The notes: generated from the sequence alone by a model not told the origin. A stretch of DNA of 64,000 nucleotides from Pseudomonas sp. sp1636 (GCF_030376615.1 NZ_JARRAB010000019.1:1-64000); one strand, 5' to 3'; shown: positions 34,625 through 43,395, counted from the first letter of the stretch. Numbers and translations are program-made.

Positions 34625-34778
34625 CTGAGCGAGCGAGCTAGAGCCAGGCAAGGCGCAACGACCAGCGGGAGTAACAGCCAAAGGCTGGCCCGAAGGACGA
34701 ACGCCAGCGAGTCAAAGGGCGAGGACGCGGAGTTTACGAGTTGTAAATAAGCAGTCCGAGCCCTTTTTCACCGCAGCA
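34625..34778. repeat. intergenic sequence resembling a recurrent Pseudomonas repeat
   Basis: The stretch GAGCGAGCGAGCTAGAGCCA...GGAGTTTACGAGTTGTAAAT has no open frame with coding character and looks, from memory, like a repeat found between genes in other Pseudomonas genomes. No second copy exists in this window, so this rests on recollection. It fills the gap between the GntR and dehydrogenase genes, where I see nothing else. Confidence 0.35.
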
Positions 34779-34796
34779 TGGCCGGCGCGCAGCCGC

Positions 34797-35576
34797 TCAG
34801 GGGGCTTTGTTTTCGATTAGGCAATTACCGCCGTCCACTACCAGAACTTCGCCGGTGATGTAGCTGGCCTCCGGTGAGGCCAAAAACGCCACCGCCGCCG
34901 CCACTTCTTCCGGCCGGCCGGCGCGGCCGATGGGCGTGTAGGTGCCGGCATGCTGCTCTTCTTCGGTGGAGGAGCCGGTGGCGATCCAGCCCGGCGCCAC
35001 GCTGTTGACGGTGATGCCCTGCTTGCCGACTTCCAGCGCCAGGCTCATGTTCAGCCCCAACATGGCCGCCTTGGCCGCGCTGTAGGCCGATTCACCGGGA
35101 TTGCTACCGCGGGTGCCGGTGGTCGAGCTGATATGCACAATGCGCCCATAACCACGGGCCTTCATCCCCGGCAACACGGCACGGGTGAGCAAGAAGGCGC
35201 TGGTCAGGTTGCGCGCCAGTGACAGGTTCCAAGTGGCCAGATCCATATCCGCCACCTCGGCGAAGGGTTCAGGGCTGCCCTGCATGGCCATGCCGGCGTT
35301 ATTCACCAAAATGTCGAGATGGCCGAACTGGCCGTGGGCCCAGGCGGCCAAGTCCGCCACCTGCGCTTCGTCAGTCAAATCCGCGGCCAGGGCGCGGGCA
35401 TCTATACCTTCAGCTTGCAACTCGGCGGCGCGTTGGTGAATGCGTGCGCTGCTGGCGGTGATCAGCACCCGCACGCCTTCACGGCCTAAACGCCGGGCGA
35501 TGGCCAGGCCGATGCCGCTGTCGCTGCCGGCCCCGCTGACCAGTGCCACTTGCTCCTGCCACCTAGAAACGCTCAT
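34797..35576 (-). CDS. short-chain dehydrogenase/reductase
   Basis: 259 residues from MSVSRWQEQVALVSGAGSDS; an earlier in-frame ATG at 35597 lies in the operator and is less likely. The NAD(P) motif is SGAGSDSGIGLAIARRLG, with DILVNNAG, catalytic Ser in HISSTTGTRG and YSAAK. FabG-like. It is divergent from the aminotransferase gene, and its promoter carries the operator palindromes. In an amine-utilisation cluster it could oxidise an alcohol intermediate; substrate unknown. Confidence 0.88.
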   Translation of the reverse strand: MSVSRWQEQVALVSGAGSDSGIGLAIARRLGREGVRVLITASSARIHQRAAELQAEGIDARALAADLTDEAQVADLAAWAHGQFGHLDILVNNAGMAMQGSPEPFAEVADMDLATWNLSLARNLTSAFLLTRAVLPGMKARGYGRIVHISSTTGTRGSNPGESAYSAAKAAMLGLNMSLALEVGKQGITVNSVAPGWIATGSSTEEEQHAGTYTPIGRAGRPEEVAAAVAFLASPEASYITGEVLVVDGGNCLIENKAP

Positions 35577-35588
35577 GTTTAAATACTC

Positions 35589-35598
35589 TGTGATCACA
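35589..35598. promoter_or_regulatory. GntR/FadR-type operator 1
   Basis: Perfect 10-bp palindrome TGTGATCACA, flanked by CTC and AAT, 13 bp before the dehydrogenase start on the minus strand. Its centre is 63 bp (about six helical turns) from that of operator 2. Confidence 0.7.
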
Positions 35599-35649
35599 AA
35601 TGCACCAGCATCTTAGCAAAATCGCCCATGAAATCTAGCAATTGACAGT

Positions 35650-35663
35650 TTTGTGATCACAAA
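35650..35663. promoter_or_regulatory. GntR/FadR-type operator 2
   Basis: Perfect 14-bp palindrome TTTGTGATCACAAA, 36 bp before the aminotransferase start. It shares its core with operator 1. A repressor bound at both sites on the same face of the helix could loop the DNA and control both divergent genes. Confidence 0.75.
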
Positions 35664-35698
35664 TAATACTGTGCATAAATTCGAACGAGGCGTTCAAC

Positions 35699-37090
35699 AT
35701 GACATCCAGTGGTATCAGCTCAGCCGCCGTAGCAACCTTCACCGCCCGCGAGCGGCAGCGCTTTGTGGCGCAGAATCCCAAGTCAGCGGCCCTGGCGGAG
35801 CGCGCCCGGCACTCGCTGTTCGGTGGCGTGCCGATGCACTGGATGGCCGACTGGTCGACGCCTTCGCCGCTGTTTGTCGAGCGGGCCAAGGGCGCGCGCT
35901 TCTATGATGTCGACGGCCACGAGTACATCGACTTCTGCCTGGGCGACACCGGCAGCATGTTCGGCCACTCGCCGGATCCGATCGCCAAGGCCATTGCCGA
36001 ACAGGGCAACAACGGCCTGACCACCATGCTCCCCGGCGAAGACGCGGTGGTGGCTGGCGAACTGCTGGCCGCCCGCTTCGGCCTGCCCTACTGGCAGGTG
36101 ACTGCCACCGCCACCGACTCCAACCGTTACGTGTTGCGCTGGGCCCGCGGCATCACCGAGCGCAAGGTGTTGCTGGTGTTCGACGGCTGCTACCACGGCA
36201 CCGTGGATGACGTAATGGTGCGCTGCCACGCCGGCGCAACCCAGCCGCGTTCCGGGCTGATCGGCCAGGCCTACGACCTGGCCCAGCACAGCCGCTCAAT
36301 CCCGTTCAACGACGTGGCGGCACTGGAAGCCGCGCTGGCTCAGGGCGATGTGGCGGCACTGCTGTGCGAACCGGCGATGACCAACATCGGTATGGTCATG
36401 CCCGAACCCGGCTTTATGCAGAAGTGCCGCGAGCTGACCAAACAGTACGGCAGCCTGCTGATCATCGACGAGACCCACACCATCTCCACCGGCATGGGGG
36501 GCTGCACCCAGCTGTGGAACCTTGAGCCGGACTTCTTCGTGGTCGGCAAGCCGATCGCCGGCGGTGTGTCCTGCGGCATCTTCGGCTGCAGCGCAGCCAT
36601 GGCCGAGGCCATGCAAGCCGCGCGGCACCGCGCCAGTGCCGGCAACCACGGTCATGGCCACAGCGGCATGGGCACCACCTTGTCGGCCAACGCCCTGGCC
36701 ATGCACTGCATGCGCGCCAACCTGGAACAGGTCATGACCCAGGCCGCCTACGACCATATGCTGCCGCTGGCCAAGCGCCTGGCCGATGGCTTTCGTAGTT
36801 TGATCACGAAATACGACCTGCAGTGGTCGGTGACCGAACTGGGCGCGCGCAGCGAGTTTCAGTTCTGCCCGCAGCCACCGAAGACCGGCGCTCAGGCCGA
36901 AGCGGCCTTCCATGACGAACTGCAAATGGCCCTGCACCTGTACCTGATCAACCGCGGCATTTTGATTACGCCGTTTCACAACATGACCCTGTGCTGCCCA
37001 AGCACCACGGCGGCCGATGTCGATCAACTGATCGCCACCTTGAATCAAGCCCTCGAAGAGCTGCTGGCCATCCCCGGCGCCCGGCAATAA
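35699..37090 (+). CDS. class III PLP aminotransferase
   Basis: 463 residues, fold-type I, of the glutamate-1-semialdehyde/omega-transaminase group. Landmarks are GARFYDVDGHEYIDFCLGDT, ATATDSNRYVLRWARGIT, LVFDGCYHGTVDDVM, LLIIDETHTISTG and the PLP lysine region FFVVGKPIAGGVSCGIFG. Ribosome binding site is modest (GAACGAGG). It is followed by a glutamine-synthetase-like ligase and a dehydrogenase, as in gamma-glutamylated amine pathways. A histidine/glycine-rich loop (GNHGHGHSGMG) near residue 318 is distinctive. Amino donor unknown. Confidence 0.85.
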   Translation: MTSSGISSAAVATFTARERQRFVAQNPKSAALAERARHSLFGGVPMHWMADWSTPSPLFVERAKGARFYDVDGHEYIDFCLGDTGSMFGHSPDPIAKAIAEQGNNGLTTMLPGEDAVVAGELLAARFGLPYWQVTATATDSNRYVLRWARGITERKVLLVFDGCYHGTVDDVMVRCHAGATQPRSGLIGQAYDLAQHSRSIPFNDVAALEAALAQGDVAALLCEPAMTNIGMVMPEPGFMQKCRELTKQYGSLLIIDETHTISTGMGGCTQLWNLEPDFFVVGKPIAGGVSCGIFGCSAAMAEAMQAARHRASAGNHGHGHSGMGTTLSANALAMHCMRANLEQVMTQAAYDHMLPLAKRLADGFRSLITKYDLQWSVTELGARSEFQFCPQPPKTGAQAEAAFHDELQMALHLYLINRGILITPFHNMTLCCPSTTAADVDQLIATLNQALEELLAIPGARQ

Positions 37091-37101
37091 CGCTCGACCG
37101 C

Positions 37102-37123
37102 AGGGTGGGCTTCGGCCCACCCT
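37102..37123 (+). repeat. REP-like hairpin between aminotransferase and ligase genes
   Basis: AGGGTGGGC-TTCG-GCCCACCCT is a perfect stem-loop in the 58-bp gap and lacks a T-run. Such palindromes are common in Pseudomonas and inside operons usually stabilise the upstream message rather than terminate. Confidence 0.75.
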
Positions 37124-37148
37124 ACAACCCGTGAACAGGTACAAACCA

Positions 37149-38516
37149 ATGCAATTTGCCGATATCCAAGAAGCCCGCGACTTCCTTGAGCAGCACCCGG
37201 AAGTACGCCTTATTGAACTGTTTTTAATCGACGCCAATGGTGTCCCGCGTGGCAAGTTGCTGCACCGCGCCGAGCTGCTGGCCATCTACGAAAGCGGCCG
37301 ACCGCTGCCCAGCTCGATCCTGGCGCTGACCATCAACGGCGAAGACGTCGAAGCCACCGGGCTGGTCTGGGAAGTCGCGGATGCCGACTGCTGGACCTAC
37401 CCGCTGCCCGGCAGCCTGACCCTGCAACCCTGGCGCGCCCAGCCGACCGGCCAGCTGCAGGTCAGCATGCACCCAACCCAAGGCCTGCCCGCCGCCCCGG
37501 CGGACCCACGGCACGCCCTGATCCGGGTGATCGACCGCCTGAAAGCCGACGGTTACTACCCGGTGATGGCGGTGGAGTTGGAGTTCTACCTGCTCGATCA
37601 GCAACGCGATGCCAATGGCCGCCCGCAACTGGCGCGGCAAGCCAACGGCTTGCGGCCGCAGGCGCCGCAGGTGTATGGCGTGGCCGAACTTGAGCAGGTC
37701 GAGGCGTTTCTCAATGATCTGTATGCCGCCTGCGAGGTGCAGGGTCTGCCGGTGCGCACGGCCATTTCCGAATACGCCCCCAGCCAGCTGGAGCTGACCC
37801 TGGAGCACCGTTTCGATGCATTGCAGGCGATTGATGAAGGCGTGCGCTACAAGCGCTTGGTCAAGGGCGTGGCCAATAAACACGGTTTACAGGCCTGCTT
37901 TATGGCCAAGCCCTTTAGCGATCAGGCCGGCAGCGGCTTGCATATGCACATCAGCCTGGCCGACGAAAACGGCAACAACCTGATGGCTTCGGAAGACCCG
38001 CAGGGCACGCCGCTGCTGCGTCACGCCATCGGCGGCATGATGGCCAGCCTGAACGACGCCCTGGCGATTTTCTGCCCCAACGCCAACTCCTACCGGCGCT
38101 TCCAGGCCAACAGCTATGCGCCGCTGGCCAAGAGTTGGGGGGTGAACAACCGCACCGTGTCGTTTCGCGTGCCTGGTGGTCCGGCCCGCAGTCGGCATGT
38201 CGAGCACCGCATCTGCGGCGCCGACGCCAACCCTTACCTGGCCGCTGCGGCGATCCTCGCCGGCATTCACACCGGCATCCAGCAGCAGATCGATCCGGGC
38301 CAGGCCATCGTCGGCAACGGCTACGAACAGGCGTGCGAAACTCTGCCTACCGACTGGCTGACCACCCTGCGCGCGCTGGAACACTCCGACTGGGCCAGGG
38401 ACGCACTGGGCGAGGACTTCCTCAAGGTGTTTCTGGCGATCAAATGGGCCGAGTTCCGCCAGTTCATGGGCGAAGTAGGCGAGCAGGACTGGCGCTGGTA
38501 CCTTAGCCACGCCTGA
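37149..38516 (+). CDS. glutamine-synthetase-family ligase (gamma-glutamylamide synthetase type)
   Basis: 455 residues from MQFADIQEARDFLEQHPEVR. The GS fold is clear: IELFLIDANGVPRGKLLHRA, VMAVELEFYLL (metal-binding glutamates), SGLHMHISLADENGNN, NSYRRFQANSYAPLAKSWGVNN and CGADANPYLAAAAILAGIHT. The substrate region resembles PuuA/IpuC-like enzymes that join glutamate to amines (putrescine, ethanolamine, isopropylamine) rather than the housekeeping GlnA. The adenylylation-site tyrosine motif of GlnA is missing. Encoded with an aminotransferase and dehydrogenases, it points to amine catabolism; the amine is unknown. Confidence 0.85.
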   Translation: MQFADIQEARDFLEQHPEVRLIELFLIDANGVPRGKLLHRAELLAIYESGRPLPSSILALTINGEDVEATGLVWEVADADCWTYPLPGSLTLQPWRAQPTGQLQVSMHPTQGLPAAPADPRHALIRVIDRLKADGYYPVMAVELEFYLLDQQRDANGRPQLARQANGLRPQAPQVYGVAELEQVEAFLNDLYAACEVQGLPVRTAISEYAPSQLELTLEHRFDALQAIDEGVRYKRLVKGVANKHGLQACFMAKPFSDQAGSGLHMHISLADENGNNLMASEDPQGTPLLRHAIGGMMASLNDALAIFCPNANSYRRFQANSYAPLAKSWGVNNRTVSFRVPGGPARSRHVEHRICGADANPYLAAAAILAGIHTGIQQQIDPGQAIVGNGYEQACETLPTDWLTTLRALEHSDWARDALGEDFLKVFLAIKWAEFRQFMGEVGEQDWRWYLSHA

Positions 38517-38570
38517 GCCAACCCTCCAGCCTTACCTACACTGATTGAACCAGCCACGAGGAGCACCGCT

Positions 38571-39329
38571 ATGAGCACGCCCGTTATCCTGATCACCGGG
38601 GCCGCTGGCGGCCTTGGCCGCGCCATCGCCAAGCGCTTCTCGCAGAGCCGCTGGCGGGTCGCCGCCAGCGATGTCGACAAGGACAGTCTGCATGAGCTCA
38701 ATACCCTGGTGCCGTTGGACTTCAGCGCCACCGCCGACCTGCGTAGCGCCGCCAACTGTCGCGAGCTGATCGCCGCGGCGCTGGCCGGCACCGGGCGCCT
38801 GGACGCCGTGGTGAATGCCGCCGGGGTCTGGCGCCGAGGCCCGGTGCAACACTTCAGCGAGGAAGACTTCGACCTGATCATGGGCGTCAACCTCAAGGCC
38901 GCGTTCTATATGAGCCAGGCCGCCATCCCGCACTTGAAGGAAAGCCGTGGCTGCATCGTCAACATCGCCGGCAACGCCGGACACCAGGCCCATCGGGGGG
39001 CGGCGGCCTACTGCGCGAGCAAGGCGGCACTGGTGACGCTGAGCAAGACCCTGGCCCTGGAACTGGCCGAACACGGCGTGCGGGTCAACGCGGTGTCGCC
39101 CGGCGACATCGCCACGCCGATGCTCGACTACCAGGCCGAGCGCTACGGCAAGGGCAACCCCAGCACCTACAAGCGCGAACTGCTGCGCGACTACCCGCAG
39201 GGCCGCGAGGCGCGCTTTCTGCGCCCGGAGGAGGTCGCCGAGCTGGTCTGGTACCTGTGCCAGCCACAGGCCGAGGCCATCACCGGCGCCGACCTGGCGA
39301 TCGACTTCGGCCTGTCGGCGGGCAAGTAG
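38571..39329 (+). CDS. short-chain dehydrogenase/reductase, catalytic serine apparently replaced
   Basis: 252 residues with TGAAGGLGRAIAKRF, VVNAAGVWRRG, YCASKAALV and PGDIATPMLD. In normal SDRs a serine lies 13 residues before the YxxxK tyrosine; here the segment reads IAGNAGHQAHRGAAAY with glycine or asparagine in that place. The protein may use another residue or have an altered reaction. GAGGAGC precedes the ATG. It is the last gene of the aminotransferase-ligase-SDR run. Confidence 0.85.
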   Translation: MSTPVILITGAAGGLGRAIAKRFSQSRWRVAASDVDKDSLHELNTLVPLDFSATADLRSAANCRELIAAALAGTGRLDAVVNAAGVWRRGPVQHFSEEDFDLIMGVNLKAAFYMSQAAIPHLKESRGCIVNIAGNAGHQAHRGAAAYCASKAALVTLSKTLALELAEHGVRVNAVSPGDIATPMLDYQAERYGKGNPSTYKRELLRDYPQGREARFLRPEEVAELVWYLCQPQAEAITGADLAIDFGLSAGK

Positions 39330-39441
39330 GCTGGCGCGACGGCTCGGCTGACGGCGTGACCCGCCGTGCGCCGAGGTCGTTCTGATAGAGAAGGCGCATA
39401 ATCCACCCGGCGCCATCCCTCCCTTACTGAAGAGTCCGCCC

Positions 39442-39924
39442 ATGGAACCCGGAAACGCCCAACTGTCGATGACCGTATTGATGACCCCGGATATGGCCAA
39501 CTTCTCCGGCAATGTGCACGGCGGCACCCTGCTCAAGTACCTCGACGAAGTCGCCTACGCCTGCTCCAGCCGCTATGCCGGCACCTACGTGGTGACCCTG
39601 TCGGTGGATCAGGTGATCTTCCGCGAGCCGGTTCACGTCGGCGAGCTAGTGACCTTCCTCGCCTCGGTCAACTACTGCGGGCGCACGTCCATGGAGATCG
39701 GCATCAAGGTGATCACCGAGAACATCCGCGAGCGCTCGGTACGCCATACCAACAGCTGCTTCTTCACCATGGTCGCGGTCGATGAGCGCGGCAAGCCGAC
39801 CGCGGTACCGGCGCGCCAGCCGCAGAATTCCGAAGAACAGCGCCGCTTCACCCAAGGCCACCAGCGCCGGATGATTCGCCAGGAACTGGAACAGCGCTAC
39901 CAGGAACTCAAGGGCGAAGGCTGA
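39442..39924 (+). CDS. acyl-CoA thioesterase, hotdog fold (YciA type)
   Basis: 160 residues. Hotdog-domain markers are MTVLMTPDMANFSGNVHGGT, LLKYLDEVAYACSSRYAGTY (active-site Asp-Glu region) and RTSMEIGIKVITENI. It hydrolyses fatty acyl-CoA esters in the cytosol. The C-terminus is highly charged (EEQRRFTQGHQRRMIRQELE). Single gene, 112 bp after the dehydrogenase; equivalent to the P. aeruginosa PA5202-like thioesterase from memory. Confidence 0.92.
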   Translation: MEPGNAQLSMTVLMTPDMANFSGNVHGGTLLKYLDEVAYACSSRYAGTYVVTLSVDQVIFREPVHVGELVTFLASVNYCGRTSMEIGIKVITENIRERSVRHTNSCFFTMVAVDERGKPTAVPARQPQNSEEQRRFTQGHQRRMIRQELEQRYQELKGEG

Positions 39925-40005
39925 TCGAGCAGGCAAGACAGGGCGTGGCCTGACTGGCAGAATGCCGGCGAGCCATGGCCGGCTGCGCCCATCTGGAGCC
40001 CCGCA

Positions 40006-40410
40006 ATGCTAACCCTCGGTAATATTTTCGTTCTGATGCTGCTGGCCACGGCCGGCGCCTGGCTGTGGCACGCTCACGGTTTGCGCGAGCGTGCCCTGGC
40101 GCAGGTCAAACAGCACTGCGCGAAAGCCGACGTCGAACTGCTCGACGGCAACGTCGCGCTGCACAAGATCACGCTCCTGGCCGATGACCGCGGGCGCAAA
40201 CGCCTGGCGCGGGTGTATGGCTTCGAGTTCACCGTCACCGGCGAACAACGACATGTCGGCAGCATCGTCATGTTCGGCCCGCAGGTCGGACGCATCGAAC
40301 TGGCGCCCCATCCGTTCAGGACGCCACCGCCAGACACCCCGCAGGTGATCGAACTGGAGCGATGGCGCGCCACTCATCACACATCCGGCAGGCACCCGCC
40401 GGACTCTTAA
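40006..40410 (+). CDS. DUF3301 protein
   Basis: 134 residues. One N-terminal membrane segment (LGNIFVLMLLATAGAWLWHA), then a basic stretch and a small beta-rich domain (CAKADVELLDGNVALHKITL, RVYGFEFTVTGEQRHVGSIV MFG). This is the DUF3301 family, common in gammaproteobacteria, function unknown. The last four bases overlap the end of the convergent beta-lactamase gene. Confidence 0.85.
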   Translation: MLTLGNIFVLMLLATAGAWLWHAHGLRERALAQVKQHCAKADVELLDGNVALHKITLLADDRGRKRLARVYGFEFTVTGEQRHVGSIVMFGPQVGRIELAPHPFRTPPPDTPQVIELERWRATHHTSGRHPPDS

Positions 40411-41189
40411 AGCAGGCCCAACGCCCGCAAGCTGGCTTTGCCCAATTCGATACGTTTGCCGGCATCGCGCAGATCCGCCATGGGGATGTTCAGCGCGAAG
40501 CTGTACAACTTGCCATCCTGCTCCAGCCAGCCAACCCACCAGCCGATGCCCGGAGCCTGAGCGGTGGCCCAGCCGGTCTTGCCGTACAACGTCCAACCAG
40601 CGCCCCGCTCAAGCCTGCTGATTTCCCGCACCTGGGCCTGAATGGCCGGCGGCAAGGGCAGCTGATCCTGGGCCAAGCGTGCGAGAAACCGGGTCTGCTC
40701 CACGGCGCTGATGGTCAAGGGCCCCTTTAGCCAGAACGTCTCAACCTCAGTGCCGACCTCGCCATTGCCGTATCCCAGCGCTTCAACCTGCCTGCGCATG
40801 CGCTCCAGGCCAATGCGCCGCGCCAGCTCCTGGTAAACCGGCAGGTTGGACAGCTTGATCGCCTCGCGCAGGCCCATGTCCCGCTCCCAGGTCTTGAGAA
40901 ACCGGGGTTTGCCGTCGTAAGGGAAGACCTCGTCGACACTGCTGACCGCGCCCGTGGCGAGGCCGATCAGGCTGTTGGCAATCTTGAAGGTGGAGGCCGG
41001 AATATAGCGGGTTTGCGCGCGTTGGCGGTTGTGCCCGAGCAGCTGCCCGCTGCCGATCTCGTTCAGCACAAAAGTGCCCTGCATGGCAGCCCGCTCGAAC
41101 TCCGCGGACACCGCAGGACTGTCCTGCCAATCGAGAGCCCGGATCTGACTGCTCAACAACAGCAAGGCCAGGCAAAGCATTCGTTGCAT
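40407..41189 (-). CDS. class D beta-lactamase (OXA type)
   Basis: 260 residues with a signal peptide (MQRMLCLALLLLSSQIRA). The active-site serine motif is PASTFKIANS, the YGN box GYGNGEVG, and the third motif LYGKTGWATAQAPG; the SxV box reads SNL, an unusual third residue. Length and W/YxGW tail (GWWVGWLEQDG) fit the chromosomal OXA-50-like enzymes of Pseudomonas. It would hydrolyse beta-lactams in the periplasm. There are no mobile-element features around it, so it looks intrinsic. Confidence 0.92.
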   Translation of the reverse strand: MQRMLCLALLLLSSQIRALDWQDSPAVSAEFERAAMQGTFVLNEIGSGQLLGHNRQRAQTRYIPASTFKIANSLIGLATGAVSSVDEVFPYDGKPRFLKTWERDMGLREAIKLSNLPVYQELARRIGLERMRRQVEALGYGNGEVGTEVETFWLKGPLTISAVEQTRFLARLAQDQLPLPPAIQAQVREISRLERGAGWTLYGKTGWATAQAPGIGWWVGWLEQDGKLYSFALNIPMADLRDAGKRIELGKASLRALGLL

Positions 41190-41245
41190 AGCGCCTCCTT
41201 AACAAGGGAAAGCTGCCCGAAACTCTCACGGGCAGGCTCGGCATC

Positions 41246-42124
41246 TCAGCTGTACTGCAGGAGGAAGTTGCTGACCCGCTCGGCCGTATCCAGCGGCTGC
41301 TCCTGCATGAAGCAGTGCCCGCCGTCCACCACCTGGGCGTGAATGTGCGGATTGCTCGCGCACCAGCGCGCCACCGACTTGGCGACAAAGGGGTAGCTGT
41401 GCTGGCCGTAGAGCACCTGGCTCGGAGTCGTCACCTTGGCCAGCGACGGCCACAAGCGTTTGGGAAAGGAGCTGAAAATATCCGCCTCGCGGCTCGGCCG
41501 ACACTTCAATTCGACACCTGCGCCGCCGTCTCTCAAGGCATGGGCGATATAGGCGTCGAAGGCGGCCTCGCTCCAGCCGCGGAACATCCCGCGGCCATGC
41601 AGCGCGGCATGCGCCGCCGCGCGCTCCGGCCACTCGCGGCGCCGCTTGCGCGCCTTGCTCGCGAGGGTATTGAGCGAACCCAGACCGACCACGTCGGAGA
41701 GCGCCATCACCCCGATCATCGCCGGGGTGAACAGCACCGGATCGAGCAATACCGCACGGCTGAACAACTGTGGCTGCTGGGCCAGCATCAGGCTGGTCAA
41801 GACCCCGCCAAAACTGTGGCCGACGGCAAACAACGGCACCTCGGCAAAGTGCTTGCGGCCCTCGGCGAACGCCTCCAACGCCAGCTCGGCGCTGCGGTTC
41901 CAGCCATGGAAACGGCCGCCATGATCGCTGTCGCCATGGCCCTGGACATCGCACAGCCAGAGGTCGAAATCCGCCGCCAGACAGGCCAGCAGCGGCTCGT
42001 AGACACGCCCGCAATAACCGTTGCCATGCAGAAAATGCAGCAGCGGCTTGCCCGAGGGCGGCGAATGCCAGCCGCGCAGGGTGAAACCGGCGGAACAGGC
42101 GTGGGACCAGGGTTGAAGATCCAT
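41246..42124 (-). CDS. alpha/beta-hydrolase
   Basis: 292 residues, no signal peptide. The fold shows LLHFLHGNGYCGRVYEPLLA, DLWLCDVQGHGDSDHGG, the nucleophile elbow VGHSFGGVLT and the histidine in VVDGGHCFMQEQP. Probably an esterase or lipase-like enzyme. It lies immediately left of the first 253-bp repeat, transcribed away from it. Confidence 0.88.
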   Translation of the reverse strand: MDLQPWSHACSAGFTLRGWHSPPSGKPLLHFLHGNGYCGRVYEPLLACLAADFDLWLCDVQGHGDSDHGGRFHGWNRSAELALEAFAEGRKHFAEVPLFAVGHSFGGVLTSLMLAQQPQLFSRAVLLDPVLFTPAMIGVMALSDVVGLGSLNTLASKARKRRREWPERAAAHAALHGRGMFRGWSEAAFDAYIAHALRDGGAGVELKCRPSREADIFSSFPKRLWPSLAKVTTPSQVLYGQHSYPFVAKSVARWCASNPHIHAQVVDGGHCFMQEQPLDTAERVSNFLLQYS

Positions 42125-42190
42125 GCAGGGGCTCGCTATCGACTGGGCGGCCAGTTTACTGCGCTGCTCGCCCGGAGCCGAGCGGCGAAT

Positions 42191-42443
42191 AAAAAGGTTC
42201 TGTACCCGTTAGGTGTTGTACCGCCAGGCGCGAGCGGCCTGCGATCCGTAGGAGGCCCGACCTCGGGGCGAGCTTTTGCTATACCGCGAAACACCGCGAA
42301 ACGATGGGCAGGCAGCCCTGCGGACTGCATTCGCCGCGGGGCGCGTGACCCACATGGATGTGGGAAATGCCGCTAGCCTGTCAGGAACAGGCACGGCCCT
42401 CCGACAAGAGATCGCGCCTGCAACACATGATTGGGGCATGGCC
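42191..42443. repeat. 253-bp direct repeat, copy C
   Basis: Nearly identical (about 93% by eye) to 47453-47705 in the same orientation. It contains the palindromic GGAGGCCCGACCTCGGGGCGA family element, CCGCGAAACACCGCGAAACG, CCTGTCAGGAACAGGC and CAACACATGATTGGGG. It fills most of the 368-bp gap between the two hydrolase genes; I see no gene in it. Confidence 0.9.
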
Positions 42444-42492
42444 AAAAAAACGGGCATCCGCTGGTGCCCGAAAGTCCACGCTCAATGTCTGC

Positions 42493-43272
42493 TTAGCCTT
42501 GCTTGGCGCGGATAAAGCGCTCCAGCAAGCGGTTCAGCTGCTCGGGCTGATCCAGCGGCGTGGCATGCCCCGAGTCGGTCACCACCTGCAGCTCGGCATT
42601 GCGCAACTGGGCGACGTAGGCCTGCTTGTAGGCCAATGGCGTGTAATCGCGATCGCCGGCCACGATCAGCATCGGCGTATCGACGCCGTTGACCGCCGGC
42701 AGCGCCGACCAGCCGAGAATCGCGCGGATCGCATGCAGGTAGGACACCGGATCATTGGCACCGATGCGCATCGCGATGCGCCGGCGTAATTCGCCCTGCC
42801 CGGCGTGGGGAAACAGCTTGCGCGCCAGCAGCCGACCCATGGCCTTGAGGCCGAACAGGCGGATCAGCGCCAGACGCAGCCACACCTTGCCGCGCAAGGC
42901 CCAGGAGTCCAGCGGAAAACTTGGCGCACTGTTGATCGCCACCAGCCGGCCGACCAACTCCGGCTGCTGTGCCAGCAACTGGAAGCCGACCATGCCGCCC
43001 ATGGAGATGCCCACCAACACGCAGCCCTGGATGCCCTGGGCGCGGATAAACTCGGCCACATCATTGGCCAGTTCCGCCACGCTGACCGGGGCGCGCAGGG
43101 GTTCGCTGGCTCCATGGCCGCGCAGGTCGAGGGCGAAGACTTCGGCAAAGCGCGACAGCGCATCGATCTGCGGCTGCCAATCCTGCACGGATGAGCCCAG
43201 CCCATGCAGCAACAACACCGGCCCCCCCTGACCCTGCCGAATATACGCACAACGGCCATTCATCAATTGCAT
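42493..43272 (-). CDS. alpha/beta-hydrolase
   Basis: 259 residues from ATG at 43272 (MQLMNGRCAYIRQGQGG); longer upstream frames have no homology. Landmarks are VLLLHGLGSSVQDWQPQIDA, FALDLRGHGASEPL, the nucleophile elbow VGISMGGMVGFQL and the terminal histidine in TDSGHATPLDQPEQL. A 3-oxoadipate enol-lactonase-like or esterase fold. Divergent from the TetR gene at 43463 across a promoter with a palindromic operator, so likely controlled by it. Confidence 0.88.
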   Translation of the reverse strand: MQLMNGRCAYIRQGQGGPVLLLHGLGSSVQDWQPQIDALSRFAEVFALDLRGHGASEPLRAPVSVAELANDVAEFIRAQGIQGCVLVGISMGGMVGFQLLAQQPELVGRLVAINSAPSFPLDSWALRGKVWLRLALIRLFGLKAMGRLLARKLFPHAGQGELRRRIAMRIGANDPVSYLHAIRAILGWSALPAVNGVDTPMLIVAGDRDYTPLAYKQAYVAQLRNAELQVVTDSGHATPLDQPEQLNRLLERFIRAKQG

Positions 43273-43380
43273 ATAGTGCACAAATAAACTCCATTTAATA
43301 ATTAACTTTAACGCACTACTTAGCCTGCCCTCCTGACGCACGGCGCACTTCAGGAAACAACTATGCATGTCACGCCATGA

Positions 43381-43395
43381 CCAACTTAGTTGGTA
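43381..43395. promoter_or_regulatory. palindromic operator candidate between hydrolase and tetR
   Basis: CCAACT-T-AGTTGG is a perfect palindrome at 43381-43393, and the overlapping ACTTA-GTTGG-TAAGT (43384-43398) forms a second one. It lies 70 bp before the TetR start and 109 bp before the hydrolase start. TetR autoregulation is inferred. Confidence 0.55.

Noticed and set aside
36790..36812. A GTTTGATCACGAAA motif inside the aminotransferase gene resembling the cluster's operator
   Set aside because: It is imperfect, lies in coding sequence 1.1 kb from the promoter and may be chance; it is not counted as a third operator.
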